Source: Panulirus ornatus
Lineage: Eukaryota; Arthropoda; Malacostraca; Decapoda; Palinuridae
Assembly (NCBI RefSeq): GCF_036320965.1
Contig: NC_092225.1
Location: 73,455,935-73,519,934 of the forward strand
Length of the DNA: 64,000 bases
Direction: 5' to 3'
Shown: piece after piece, positions 48,510 to 59,984 of the stretch
How the letters are laid out: each line of letters starts with the position of its first letter
How positions within the stretch are numbered: position 1 is the first letter of the stretch
The notes under the pieces: generated by a model
What the model was told of the DNA's origin: nothing
What the model saw: only the letters and a program-made list of their open reading frames with translations
Databases searched by the model: none
Program-made: the position numbers and the translations under genes

Positions 48510-49140
48510 TTGCCATTTCGTCTCATTGTGTTTTTATCATTTTACCTAAGAACAGACGTGAAGTTAATTGGGAGGTAGTTATGGCACATGTCTTATATCC
48601 TCCTCTCGTATTTACGGAAGAGGTTTGCTAATATCCAGTCTTTTGGTAGCTTACCTTACGCTCGTGTTTTAGTTCGATATTGTGGTTATGGGTATGTCAC
48701 TTACTTTATGAGCGCTTCAAGACTCACTCACCTTGGCCACTGGGGTCAGTTCGCTTACACTGATTGAGTCTCTGTAATTCGGTAGTTCGTACATGTTCGG
48801 TTTGTCACCTTTAATTCATTCATCATCTGACCCGAGGGAAAAATGTTTGCGGGTCGAGCTATGCTGGTACCGTCTACTGTAAACACAGAACTGAAGGATT
48901 TGTTTAATAGGGCGACCGTATGTTCGTCAGTGTATATTTTCCCCATGGTATTTTGTTCGTGGTTCTATTGTGTGTGTGTCGTATCGTCTGTCCTTGACTT
49001 ACGTATTTGAGGAATTCCATGGGATTATTCTTAACATACCGGGAAATTCTATTTTTACGTTCGCTTTTACTGTGATACTTTTTTTACATCCTCATGAATT
49101 CTTGGCAATTTTTGTTGTTTTCCGTTTGCATAAATTTCTT
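48510..49140 (-). mobile_element. CR1/L2-type LINE fragment, region between endonuclease and RT
   Basis: On the minus strand: [11 protein letters not shown] near 49035-49000, then [20 protein letters not shown] (48935-48875; LNN-FSSVFT is typical of the linker before RT), ARPANIFPSG, and further on LPKDWILANLFRKYERR and NYLPINFTSVL near 48640-48560 (PxDWKxANVxPIFKKG and NYRPISLTSV in the family). It stops before motif A. Frameshifts and stops are present. Confidence 0.7.
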
Positions 49141-49141
49141 T

Positions 49142-49291
<150 letters not shown>

Positions 49292-49435
49292 CCCTTTGAA
49301 GATTATATTCTGTTTCCCCGAGTCATCCAGGATGATTTTGAGTAAACTCCAGTTCTTTTCATATATGTCGGTCTGTTTTTGCTCTCAGTCGGAATTCATT
49401 TGTGTTTGAAGTGGTGCACATCTCCCGAGGTGTGC

Positions 49436-49527
49436 TGGCTGACGTGGTGGAGGCTAGTTCCCTGGATGCGTTCTGCCCTGATGGCTGACGTGGCGGAGGC
49501 TAGTTCCCTGGGTGCGCTCTGCCCTGA
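49436..49527. repeat. 46-bp direct tandem duplication
   Basis: Two copies of GGCTGACGTGGYGGAGGCTA plus TTCCCTGGRTGCGYTCTGCC differ at about four positions. Confidence 0.85.
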
Positions 49528-50168
49528 GATAGAGAGAACCCTTGACAGTGGTGAGATGGGAGGGAAGATGGTTGCCGGCCACCCGCGTCTGAACTACATT
49601 TGGCTTCATTATACACCCGTGATGTGCTGGGGAATGGCCTGTCCCCCAGGTCCGGGGCGCTGGGGACATCACTGGAGAGGTGTTTGCCTGTAGGGTTTGC
49701 TGCTAAGAGAGGGGGAGAGGGGGAAAATAGGGGGATGGCACCCACCTCCATCACTGTTCAGCACTAGTGACGTCACACCAGCGTTTTCGTAGAGGGATCC
49801 GGCTTCAGCCACACCCCGGGATCCTCCTTGTAGCCACGTAAGTATGTGCATGTTTAATTTGATATCAGCGTTCCCTCTCCAACCACTAGTGGGCTCCATG
49901 CAGTGTCCCGGTGGAATGGAATGGTGGGCTGTGTCCCATTCCTGGCAGTAAACACGGAGATTCCTCCTCACCCAATACATTAAATAGCTGTATTGAATGG
50001 AAACCAGATATCTGTTGCCCTGGTATTTTACGGCCTGACACTGTACGTTACGGGAGGCATCGGCTGGTGCACGACACAGTAGCCATTTACGGTTGTGTGT
50101 GTCCAGTTCGAATGTCCATGGTCGCTGACTGGGTGGATGTAGTCATGTTGATGTATGTCTGGTGCATG
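49528..50168. other. unassigned sequence
   Basis: No gene recognised; overlapping 70-100 codon frames on both strands lack domains. Confidence 0.4.
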
Positions 50169-50169
50169 C

Positions 50170-50351
<182 letters not shown>

Positions 50352-50530
50352 ATGAATATCCTAGGAGGCTACTGCATCGCCTGGGCTGCAAGCTCAGGAT
50401 AGACTCCAGTTGTAGCGAGTTGTGTGAGGGGACTGAGCGTTCTCTGTCATCCACTGACGATACAGACTCGTAAGACTTGACCTTCCACTCGTGATGTAAC
50501 CTCAAGCTGGCGGAGTCTGGTAACATACCC

Positions 50531-51543
50531 ATTAAATCTGTTGGGGATGAGAGAGCTTGGGAAGTGAGTCAGTTGTTGTTCGCTGATGATACAGCGCTGG
50601 TGGCTGATTCATGTGAGAAACTGCAGAAGCTGGTGACTGAGTTTGGTAAAGTGTGTGAAAGAAGAAAGTTAAGAGTAAATGTGAATAAGAGCAAGGTTAT
50701 TAGGTACAGTAGGGTTGAGGGTCAAGTCAGTTGGGAGGTGAGTTTGAATGGAGAAAAACTGGAGGAAGTGAAGTGTTTTAGATATCTGGGAGTGGATCTG
50801 GCAGCGGATGGAATCATGGAAGCGGAAGTGGATCATAGGGTGGGGGAGGGGGCGAAAATTCTGGGAGCCTTGAAGAATGTGTGGAAGTCGAGAACATTAT
50901 CTCGGAAAGCAAAAATGGGTATGTTTGAAGGAATAGTGGTTCCAACAATGTTGTATGGTTGCGAGGCGTGGGCTATGGATAGAGTTGTGCGCAGGAGGAT
51001 GGATGTGCTGGAAATGAGATGTTTGAGGACAATGTGTGGTGTGAGGTGGTTTGATCGAGTAAGTAACGTAAGGGTAAGAGAGATGTGTGGAAATAAAAAG
51101 AGCGTGGTTGAGAGAGCAGAAGAGGGTGTTTTGAAATGGTTCGGGCACATGGAGAGAATGAGTGAGGAAAGATTGACCAAGAGAATATATGTGTCGGAGG
51201 TGGAGGGAACGAGGAGAAGAGGGAGACCAAATTGGAGGTGGAAAGATGGAGTGAAAAAGATTTTGTGTGATCGGGGCCTGAACATGCAGGAGGGTGAAAG
51301 GAGGGCAAGGAATAGAGTGAATTGGAGCGATGTGGTATACCGGGGTTGACGTGCTGTCAGTGGATTGAATCAAGGCATGTGAAGCGTCTGGGGTAAACCA
51401 TGGAAAGCTGTGTAGGTATGTATATTTGCGTGTGTGGACGTATGTATATACATGTGTATGGGGGGGGGGGGTTGGGCCATTTCTTTCGTCTGTTTCCTTG
51501 CGCTACCTCGCAAACGCGGGAGACAGCGACAAAAAAAAAAAAA
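50531..51543 (+). mobile_element. RTE-type LINE, C-terminal half with intact reading frame and complete 3' end
   Basis: A continuous 261-codon frame (50564-51349; the true frame enters from [11 protein letters not shown] at about 50534) starts just before the catalytic motif LLFADDTALVAD (RT motif C) and continues through NKSKVIRYSRVEG, KCFRYLGVDLAADG (motif D/E region), KMGMFEGIVVPTMLYGCEAW, the C-terminal MCGNKKSVVERAEEGVLKWF and RNRVNWSDVVYRG. The copy is 5'-truncated inside the RT, as LINE copies often are. It has no frameshift or stop, so it is the youngest RTE copy here. The 3' UTR runs to the tail CGCTACCTCGCAAACGCGGG (51501-51520), then an A run and TA/TG microsatellites. The clade name (RTE-like) is by motif resemblance; a related clade is possible. 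Confidence 0.9.
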
Positions 51544-51594
51544 ATATATATATATATATATATATGTGTATGTGTGTGTGTGTGTGTGTGTGTG
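51544..51594. repeat. (TA)n(TG)n microsatellite at a LINE 3' end
   Basis: Starts within three bases of the LINE poly(A)-like end (A run 51530-51544). About 11 TA, then about 14 TG units. Confidence 0.95.
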
Positions 51595-51755
51595 CAGTCT
51601 TCTCTGCAGTATTACCTGTGTTGCATATTCGGGGAAACAAAGAAGAAAAATAAAGATTAAAACCAAAAATACATCAAATCGATGACGTGGACGGCTGGTG
51701 TTGGCGTGAGGAGGTGGAGAGAGGGTGTTTGTCTGGCCTCCGTAGTGGATCTGAT

Positions 51756-52128
51756 ACCTCATCACTCGCCTCACACACCAGCCTCCTCACTCATACCTCC
51801 ACAAGACCTCATCACTCGCCTCACACACCAGCCTCCTCACTCATACCTCCACAACACCTCATCACTCGCCTCACACACCAGCCTCCTCACTCATACCTCC
51901 ACAACACCTCATCAGTCGCCTCACACACCAGCCTCCTCACTCATACCTCCACAAGACCTCATCACTCGCCTCACACACCAGCCTCCTCACTCATACCTCC
52001 ACAACACCTCATCAGTCGCCTCACACACCAGCCTCCTCACTCATACCTCCACAACACCTCATCAGGCGCCTCACACACCAGCCTCCTCACTCATACCTCC
52101 ACAAGACCTCATCAGGCACCTCACACTT
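51756..52128. repeat. 50-bp minisatellite, about 7.5 copies (CGCCTCACACACCAGCCTCC)
   Basis: Near-identical units CATCACTCGCCTCACACACC then AGCCTCCTCACTCATACCTC; variants are ACTCGCC, AGTCGCC, AGGCGCC and AAGACC or AACACC. High homogeneity suggests recent expansion. Confidence 0.97.
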
Positions 52129-52244
52129 CACCTTCCTAGCTCGTGTTTGTTGCCCTACGGTCACTCTCGGTAACAAAAAGGTGTAAACCATCATTTACTG
52201 TACACACAAAAATTGACAGACTACACAAGATGAGTTCCTCACTG

Positions 52245-52608
52245 ACGCCACCCAGCCAGCCACACACCCCACACCACCCAGCCACATACCCCACACCACA
52301 CAGCCACACACCACACAGTCAGCCACACACCCCACACCACACAGCCACACACGCTACACCACACAGTCAGCCACACACCCCACACCACACAGCCACACAC
52401 CCCACACCACCCAGCCAGCCACACACGCTACACCACACAGTCAGCCACACACCCCACACCACACAGCCACACACCCCACACCACCCAGCCAGCCACACAC
52501 CTCACACCACCCAGCCACATACCCCACACCACACACCCACACACCCCACACCACACAGCCACACACCCCACGCCACCCAGTCAGCTACACACCCCACGCC
52601 ACCCAAGG
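52245..52608. repeat. degenerate 22-26-bp minisatellite (CACACACCCCACACCACACA)
   Basis: About 15 loose copies of CAGCCACACACCCCACACCA with and without AGTCAGC or AGCCAGC. The A/C-rich strand has almost no G or T. Confidence 0.9.
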
Positions 52609-52907
52609 CTGCAAAGTTTGGAGTCAGCCAGACTTTCCGGGAATTGAAGGTCTTTCAGTGTTGTTGACACAGGATCCATGGACGGTGCCGGGTTGGGGCT
52701 GGTGGCACCTCGTGGCAGCGCCACAAACTCCCCCCCCCCCCCGGTGCAACATCCGGGGCACGTGTCAAGGGTGGAGATGGAGGAGGGGAAGGGCACTGGC
52801 CAGGGGGGACGGGCACTCCCTCCCTGGCCCGTGGTAAACTTACCTTCACTTTCCTCAAGTTGCTCTTCAATAGTTTCATCCCCAGAGAATATCTGAACCC
52901 CCAGGAA

Positions 52908-52910
<3 letters not shown>
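52609..52910. other. unassigned sequence with a C run
   Basis: A run of about 13 C lies at 52730-52742, followed by G-rich sequence to 52830. No gene recognised. Confidence 0.4.

Positions 52911-52911
<1 letters not shown>

Positions 52912-52968
<57 letters not shown>
52912..52968. repeat. (GT)n microsatellite
   Basis: About 28 GT units. Confidence 0.97.
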
Positions 52969-52970
<2 letters not shown>

Positions 52971-53039
52971 AAGGCGGCTCTCACCCCGGTGTTCTCTATA
53001 TATAACTGTAGAGGCCATTTACTCCTGTCGTGGCTCACC

Positions 53040-53585
53040 GGCTCCCTCCGCCAGGGAGCCCCACCAATCGGTGACTCTCTTTGCCAGCCCTCCCTTCCCC
53101 GCCTCCCTCAAGAATGGTGCCTCCCTTTGCCAGCCTCCTTCTCCCCCAACCCTCTGCCAGAATGGTGACTCCCTCCGTCCATGCCCTCCTCAACCACATG
53201 TCTCTTTCGGTTGAGGGCCTCCGCCGGAACTGGTGGCTCCCACCAGCAGTGCTCTCCGTCAGCATGCAGGCATCTCCGCTCCCCTGACCACTCCCTTGGT
53301 CTGCCTGATGGAACCTTCCTCCAGTGTGATGGCTCCCTCCGCCACCCCGATAGCTCCCTCCGTCAGGGATCTCCACTACCCTGATGGCTCCCTCCGCTAC
53401 CCCGACCACCCCCTCCGTCTGCCTGATGGAACCGTCCTCCAGCCTGATGTCCCCCTCCGTCAGGGCTCTCCACTACCCTGATGGCACCCTCCGGTAGCCT
53501 GAGGGCTCCCTCCGCCAGCTTAATGGCTCCCTCCCTCCGTCATTGCTGTCCACCACCCTGATGCCTCCCTCTGGCAGCCTGATAA
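53040..53585. repeat. degenerate tandem repeat, 24/48-bp periodicity (GGCTCCCTCCGYCAG)
   Basis: GATGGCTCCCTCCGCCA and CTACCCTGATGG words recur about every 24-50 bases. Diverged, with fairly clear copies at 53320-53520. Confidence 0.75.
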
Positions 53586-53900
53586 CTCTTATCTTTCCAC
53601 AAATGTCACTTAATTTTATTCATGATTTTTTTCCCCCCGCTTCCATTGCAACACATCTACCGCAGTTTTAAACGAGAGGAAATACCGTAAAGATGAAATA
53701 CACCGTCATGTGTGTACATTGTGGGGAAAATCATGGCCCAGTTTAAAAACAGGTTCCGGGAGACAGTTAAACACTGTGAATATTCATGAGGTCGTCCCAA
53801 AAAGCAATCACTGATCTGAAAACCTGATATGGCACAGCCCCGAGAACCACGGCCTGGAGCAGCTGCTGCAGCAGTCACCTGCTGACTGGTCAGGGGGACC
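53586..53900. other. unassigned sequence
   Basis: Nothing recognised. Confidence 0.4.
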
Positions 53901-53904
53901 TCGC

Positions 53905-54183
53905 CACAGCAGGCAGTGCTGCCAGAACAGCTGCACAGTCACAGTTGTGTATGACCATTATTAGTACACACACTGCTGCCAGAACAGCTGCAGGATTCAC
54001 AGCAGGGCATGACCCTCGCCACAACACACACTGCTGCCAGAACAGCTGCAGGGTTCACAGCAGGGCATGGCCATCGCCACAACACACACTGCTGCCAGAA
54101 CAGCTGCAGCAGTCACAGCAGGGCATGGCCATCGCCACAACACACACTGCTGCCAGAACAGCTGCAGCAGTCACAGCTGGACA
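53905..54183. repeat. about 57-bp minisatellite, about 5 copies (CTGCTGCCAGAACAGCTGCA)
   Basis: Units contain ACACACTGCTGCCAGAACAG, CTGCAGCAGTCACAGCAGGG and CATGGCCATCGCCACAAC. The last three are nearly identical. Confidence 0.94.
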
Positions 54184-54360
54184 CGACCGTCACTCTGCTG
54201 CTGTTCGTGACATTTGTTCTGTTTTTTTTATTCTGGTTAAAAGCTCAGGTGAGGGAGGGCCTCGTGAAAATATGTGTTTGTTTGTCTAACCGACGTAAAA
54301 ACACGAATTCATCCGTGTTTTATGTGTGGAAACGCCTGGTCATCCCCCCTTTGCGCAAGT

Positions 54361-54564
<204 letters not shown>

Positions 54565-54752
54565 TATTTGCCATTTCCCGCGTTAGCGAGGTAGCGATAA
54601 GAACAGAGGACTGAGCCTTTGAGGGAGTAGCCTCACTTGGCCACCTTCTCTGCTCCTTCTTTTGGAAAATTAAAAACCTAAGGGGAGGATATCCAGCCTC
54701 CCGCTCCCTCCCTTTTTAGTCGCCTTCTACGACACGCAGGGAATACGTATAC
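54565..54752 (-). mobile_element. mini-RTE element, nearly complete
   Basis: On the minus strand: CGTATTCCCTGCGTGTCGTA, GAAGGCGACTAAAAAGGGAG, GGATATCCTCCCCTTAGG, TTTTCCAAAAGAAGGAGCAG, then CTCAGTCCTCTGTTCTTATC and the tail CGCTACCTCGCTAACGCGGG plus AAATGGCAAATAG. It lacks the first about 30 bases of the 36237-36478 copy. It lies 3' of the antisense LINE fragment at 54938-55275, in the same orientation. Confidence 0.82.
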
Positions 54753-54837
54753 ATATTATACATACATAGATATACATATACATACACGTACATAACCATA
54801 CACTTATAAACTCATGTACACATTCATATTTGCCTGC

Positions 54838-54912
54838 CGTCATTCATTCTCAACGCCACCCCGCTCCCCAGGAAACAGCACAAAGTGCTTGAAAGAAAAA
54901 AAGAATAACATA
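54838..54912 (+). mobile_element. decayed retroelement tail, opposite orientation
   Basis: TCTCAACGCCACCCCGCTCC followed by CCAGGAAACAGC and a GCTTGAAAGAAAAAAAGAA end resembles the shared tail on the plus strand. Divergence is high, so this is a weak call. Confidence 0.4.
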
Positions 54913-54937
54913 TACATTTTCTTCTCCCCCTCATGAG

Positions 54938-55272
54938 ATCGCCGCCCCCTGCGTCAGCGAGGTAGCATCAGGGAACAAAGAAAGGCCACATCCGCTTACA
55001 TCCTTACACAAGCTGTCATGTGTAATGCACCCAAACCATAGCTCCCTACACACACCCAGGCCCCACAGACTTTTCCATGGTTTACCCTGGACGTTTCACA
55101 TGCCCTGGTTCAGTCCATTGACTGCAAGTTGACCCCAGTATACCACTTTGTTCCAGTTCACTCTCTTCCGTGCACGCCTTTCACCCTCCTGCACGTTCAG
55201 GACCCGATCGCTCAAAGTCTTTTTCCCTCCATCCTTCCATATCCAATTTGGTCTTCCTCCTTGTTCCATCCG

Positions 55273-55275
<3 letters not shown>
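54938..55275 (-). mobile_element. RTE-type LINE 3' end (antisense, 5'-truncated at a CA microsatellite)
   Basis: The minus strand reads GGRPNWIWKDGGKKTLSDRV, LNVQEGERRARKRVNWNKVV and continues into the 3' UTR (GGCATGTGAAACGTCCAGGG), ending with the tail at 54940-54970 (minus GATGCTACCTCGCTGACGCA). The CA run at 55276 forms its 5' boundary. Confidence 0.87.

Positions 55276-55343
<68 letters not shown>
55276..55343. repeat. (CA)n microsatellite
   Basis: About 34 CA units lying between an antisense LINE fragment and a plus-strand LINE. Confidence 0.97.
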
Positions 55344-55344
<1 letters not shown>

Positions 55345-55349
55345 CCCTG

Positions 55350-55520
55350 AGGCATAGGAGAAAGAATTCCATATCCTATTCCCTTCGTGTCGTAGGATGC
55401 TACTAAAGGTTGTAGGAGCTGGGGGATGGACCCGCCTTCTTGTATCTCAATTTCTAAACCTTAAACAGAAGAAGGAGTCAGGCAGGGAATACTCCGTCCT
55501 CCTGCAAGATTCAGGTTTGG
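55350..55520 (+). mobile_element. 5' UTR-like region of the RTE LINE, homologous to the mini-RTE 5' block
   Basis: GGAGAAAGAATTCCATATCC, TATTCCCTTCGTGTCGTAGG, then CTACTAAAGGTTGTAGGAGC and AGAAGAAGGAGTCAGGCAGG correspond in order to the 5' part of the mini-RTE element at 36237-36478 (minus strand). It lies directly before the LINE endonuclease-coding region at 55530, so it is probably the LINE's own 5' UTR. An independent older mini-RTE insertion is the alternative. Confidence 0.6.
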
Positions 55521-57935
55521 GTGTTTTAAGTAGATATGGATGTATTTATGATGAGAAAAGAGCGAGATTTAGGTAGTATGTTTGAGGAAAGAAACCTGGA
55601 TGTCCTGGCTCGGAATGATACAGAGCTCAGGGGTAAAAGAAAGGAGTTGTTTGGAAATGTCTTAGGGTTAAATTCATTTGTTGATGAGAAGGTAAGAGCT
55701 AAGGAAGGGTCAGCACTACTGTTGAAACCGGAGTTGTAGGAGTGTGTGAAAGGGTATTCGGAAGTGATGTAGGTGAAAAGGAAATTGGATGGCGAGGGTT
55801 TGGTGATTGTTATAGCTTATGCACCTGGCCATTAGAAGAACGACCATGAAATGTAAGTTTCCTGGGAGCAGGTGAGCAAATGTGCCAGTAGTCTTAATGC
55901 GAAAGAGCAGGTATTATTGATGGCTGATTTAACTGCAAAGGCGAGCAATGTGGCAGTTAAGGGTATGATTAAGGGAGCATGGGGTATTCAGAAATGTAAA
56001 TGAACAGTTTGTGTAGCTGTATGTTGAAAAAGGACTGGTAATTCGGAATGCTTAACTTAAAGAGAGGGACATACACAAGTATACCTATGTGAGTAGAAAA
56101 TATGATCAGCATGCATTATTGGATTGCGTATGAATTGATAGGTGTGCAAGGAGAGAGACTTTTGGACGTGAATGTGCTTAGAAGGACTGCTGTTGAGATG
56201 TCTGATCTCGACCTTGTGGATGCCAGGTTGAAGATTTGTTAAGATTTTCGGGAAAGAGGAAACCTACTGGGAGAGAAGAGAGTGTTGAGAGTGAACGAAG
56301 CTAGAGAAATGGGTGAGGAATGGGAGGTATTTAGGGAAGCATTACTGGCATTTGCGAAAGATGCGTAAGGTGTGAGGTGGGCAGATTAGAAAGGGGAGTA
56401 AGTGGTGGAATGATGAAATAAAGTTGCTAATGAAAGAGAAAAGAGAAATATATGGGCGGTCTTAACAGGGAAGAGTGCAAGTAATTGGGAGATGTATAAG
56501 ATAAAGCGGCAGGAGGTCAATAGAAAGGTCCAAGGGTTGAAAAGGAGGGCAAATGAGAGTTGGGGTGAGTGAGTATCAGTAAACATTAAGGAAAATAAGA
56601 TGTTTTGGAGGGAGGTTATTGGTGGGCGAAACACAAATGGGAACATCGGTGAAGGGGGCAAATGGGGACGTGTTAAGAAGCAGTCATGAAGTGAGGAGGA
56701 AATGGAGTGAAAATATGTTGAATATGTTTTCTTTAAAGAATGAGTGCTTAAAGAAATGGAAAGATTTGTACATGGCATTTAGGGTTGATAGAGATGCCTT
56801 GTGGAAGGAGTTGAGAATATATGGTATGGGAGGAAAGTTGCTTGCAGCAGTGAGTTTTTATCAAGAGTGTAAGGCGAGTGTGCTTGAAGGAAGAGAGGAG
56901 AGTGTGTGGTTCCAACTAAAAGTTGATGTGCGGTACAGGTGTGTGATGTCTCCATGACTGTTTAATCTGCCTGTTTATGTATGGCTTGGCAAGAGAGGTA
57001 TGCAAGGTATGTAGAGACAGGTAAGTATGCAGTTTGTAGGGAATGATAGGACCTGAAAAGTGAGGTACTGATGACAGCATTGGTGGCAGAATCCAGTGAG
57101 AAATGATAGTTGATGACTGATTTTGAGTGTGTGAATGGAGGAAGTTGAGAGTGAGAGTAAATGTGAATGAAAATATGTTTATCAGGTTTAGCAAGGTAGA
57201 GGGGCATTTTAGTTAGGGTGCGAGCTTGCATGGAGAAAAATTGAAAGAAGTGAAATGTTTTAGATACCTGGGAGTGGACTTGACGGCAAATGGAACCATG
57301 GAAACGGAAGTGTGCCACAAGGTGGGTAAGGGGTCGAAGGTTGTGGCAGCATTGAGAAATGTCTGGAAACACAGGTCGTTACCTGTGAGAGCACAAATGG
57401 GTGTTTGAAGGAATAGTAGTTCCAGCAATGTTATATGGTTGCGATGCATGGGTTATAGATAAGAATGTTCGGAGGAAGGTGGAGGTGTTTGAAATGAAAT
57501 GTTTAAGGACAATATGTGGTGTGAGGTGGTTTGATCGCATAAGTAATGAAAGGGTTAGAGAGACGTGTGGTTTTGCTGAAATGGTTTGGACATATGAAGA
57601 GAATGAGTGAGGAGAGGTTGACAGAGAGGAAAAGATTTTGAGTGTTCGAGACTTGAACATTCAGGAGGTTGAAAGCCGTGCACGGGATACGGTGAATTGT
57701 AACAGTATGGTGTATAAGGGTCGACGTGCAGTCACCGGACTGAATCATGGCATGTGAAGCGGCCGGGGTAAACCATAAATAGGTTTGTAGCGCCAAGTTG
57801 TGAATGGGGAGCTGTGGTTTCGGTGCATTACACTTTAAAGCCAATGGATGTGAATGACTGCGACCTTTCTTCGTTTGTTCCTGGCGTTAGCTCGCTAATG
57901 CAGGAAACAGCAATCAAATATGACGAGAAAACCTC
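55521..57935 (+). mobile_element. RTE-type LINE, nearly full length but heavily mutated
   Basis: Blocks appear in the order of an RTE-like polyprotein across several frames. Apurinic endonuclease region: SMFEERNLDVLARNDTELRG (55580-55640), LVIVIAYAPGH (55798-55832), EQVLLMADLTAKASNVAVKG (55902-55965; usual MGDLNAKV altered). Linker: RRKWSENMLNMF (56695-56730). RT: VDRDALWKELRIYGMGGKLL and ECKASVLEGREESVWFQL (56785-56920), then RYRCVMSP (motif B region, usual RQGCVMSP). The catalytic FADD region near 57040-57080 is destroyed. The C-terminus follows: KCFRYLGVDLTANGTMETEV (57258-57312), MFEGIVVPAMLYGCDAW, and KWFGHM-like near 57580. The 3' UTR and tail are at 57881-57916. The RT segment before motif A is shortened, so there is at least one internal deletion. 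Inactive. Confidence 0.85.
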
Positions 57936-57939
57936 TCCT

Positions 57940-58052
57940 CCAGTTTTTACTTTTCCAAAAGAAAAGAACAGAGAAGGAAGCCAAGTGAGGATCTTCCCTC
58001 TTAGGCTCATTCCTTTTTTCTTAACGCTACCTCGCAAACGCAGGTGTGTATC
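57940..58052 (+). mobile_element. mini-RTE element, 3' half
   Basis: TTTTCCAAAAGAAAAGAACA, GAGAAGGAAGCCAAGTGAGG, TCTTCCCTCTTAGGCTCATT and the tail CTTAACGCTACCTCGCAAAC plus GCAGG follow the LINE tail in the same orientation after about 30 bases. No TA microsatellite follows this copy. Confidence 0.75.
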
Positions 58053-58164
58053 ATCGAGAATCCAGTTTCTTCAAAGAACTTTTCCGCCCAAAGGAGTCAT
58101 CTTTCCCGTGCTACCTGCTCCGCACCCACCTCTCTTAACTCAATTGCCGGCTGGAAGTAGATGA

Positions 58165-58985
58165 GAAAAAGATATAATGCAGTAAAGTAATAAGATACTA
58201 CCATGGACGTTTTATAGGAAAGTGTGGCCTGGAAAAGTTTCCTGTCAGTTTGATGGCATCTGCTCTGGGGCTGCATTCTAAAAATGATATAATTAATGAG
58301 AATATAATTTCTGCCTGATAAGAGATGTCAGTGAGGCATTTGTCTCGTCTTGATTTAAAGGTATTTATTGTCTGCACATTTATAACTTCAGGATGTGGTT
58401 TATTTCAGTACACCACAATTCTGTATGTGAAAAAGCATTCTTTTATCTTCATACTGTAATTATTACTCAATTAGTCTCTGTTTGAGGTGAATATGTTATC
58501 GAAAGTGTTTAATACTGTGAACACCTGTATCATATTACCTCACAGTCGCCAGTTTAATACGAGTTTAATATTATGTCTTTGTTTATTTTTTCATCAGGTT
58601 TATTTGAGTGAAGGGATAAGTTTGGTTGCTCTTCTTTGAATTGGCTCAAGTTTCTCTTTATCTTTGACCACATCTGAACGACGTACTCTGACTGAGGTTT
58701 AACGAGGGCATTACAGAGGGGGAGTGTCCCCCATCCTTTGTCTTGTTGTTTACATTTCGAGTGATGAAACCTAACATCCCTGTGGCTTTCTTGTTTGCAG
58801 TTAGGTATTGTTTACCATATTTGAGGTCATTGCTAATAATCACCAACTTTATGTTCAGGTTTACCAAGGGTTTTGAACTCATGATATACATTTTGGCACC
58901 ATAGTACATAATTTTGCATTTGTCTGCACTGAAATCCATCTGCCATGTCTCTCTTGGGGAGTTACAGTGCTGGTGTAGAAGGGAG
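58165..58985 (-). mobile_element. CR1/L2-type LINE, RT C-terminus and 3' end
   Basis: On the minus strand: MDFSADKCKIMYYGAKMYIM, VIISNDLKYGKQYLTANKKA, TGMLGFITRNVNNKTKDG (58939-58720), QRRATKLIPSL near 58640, RLRGNMIQVFTVLNTFDNIF near 58545-58490, the end block ECFFTYRIVVY near 58435, INTFKSRRDKCLTDI near 58340, and a short 3' UTR to about 58165. The segment between TKD and QRRATK (labelled LVRPHLEY in the family) is shortened. Same family as the other CR1/L2-type relics but covering the opposite end. Confidence 0.82.
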
Positions 58986-59112
58986 TGTTGGAGCGCGACA
59001 TTGGTGATAGAGATGGGAGTATTGGAGCGTGACAGTGGCGGTGGAGAGACGAGTGTTGGGGTGTGACAATGGTGGTGGAGAGGAGAGTGTTGGGGCGTGA
59101 CAGTGGCGTGAC
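58965..59112. repeat. about 34-bp minisatellite, about 4 copies (GTGTTGGGGYGTGACAGTGG)
   Basis: Units with GAGTGTTGGAGCGYGACAKT then GGYGGTGGAGAG. The array borders, and slightly overlaps, the 5' end of the antisense LINE fragment. Confidence 0.88.
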
Positions 59113-59211
59113 AGCGGTAAACAGAAATACAAAGTTGTTGAAGTGGGTAAAAACTGAACCTGTTGGAGGTGTTGCCTGTACCATTTGTGTGCAGTAGTAC
59201 TCAGCAGGTAG

Positions 59212-59215
59212 TCCC

Positions 59216-59293
<78 letters not shown>
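59212..59293. repeat. C run joined to (CT)n microsatellite
   Basis: About 15 C, then about 33 CT units. Confidence 0.97.
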
Positions 59294-59294
<1 letters not shown>

Positions 59295-59554
59295 GACGAT
59301 AGGGTCAGGTTGGTGAGCAAGAGAGGCCTGGAGGGAGGGAGAGGGAAGGTGTGGGGGTGGGGCAGTATTGCTGGTGGTGGAGGATTGTGGAGGTTTTGCC
59401 CCAGAGGAACATATGTCGTCCAGTGACGGGGTTGTGTTCTCGTCATCCTGGGATCAAAGTTTGAGTGAGTGTCTCGTAGTGTGTTGTTGTAGACGTAGAG
59501 GAAGTAATAGTGGGGACGGAGGGCGTGCGCCCAGGTAGATGGTTCACCTGGACG

Positions 59555-59586
<32 letters not shown>

Positions 59587-59980
59587 GTGGGGAGGAGAGG
59601 AATAGCCATCACTGAAGGGAAAGAAAAATAGGAATGTTTTCGTACAACGTCTCGGAACTTTGGACGGACATGGGAGGAATGTTTATATTACATTATTGAC
59701 GAGAGACGGACATTGTTGTGCTGTGGAGTCTTGGGTGGGTGGGTCAACCCTGAGTGAGAGGGGAGAGGAGTGAAGTCAGTAAGAAGCAGTTGTTCCTTAA
59801 TTGAAGATAAGATTAGTTGGTGGCTAAGCATTGTTTTACACCAGTAATGGCCTCTCTGCTTGATGGACATGAATATTGATGTGAATATCACACTTGATTT
59901 ACTTTGGTCAGAAATGACGTATACAGAGAAGGAGTGTCTGTAGGCCAACAAGTCAATGTACAGACATAGATTTCGCTATA
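59294..59980. other. unassigned sequence with a short (GT)n
   Basis: G-rich at 59310-59400; about 14 GT units at 59558-59586. No gene recognised. Confidence 0.5.
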
Positions 59981-59984
59981 ATGT

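Noticed and set aside
50833..51373. Minus-strand frames of 111-158 codons
   Set aside because: Shadows of the intact plus-strand LINE frame.
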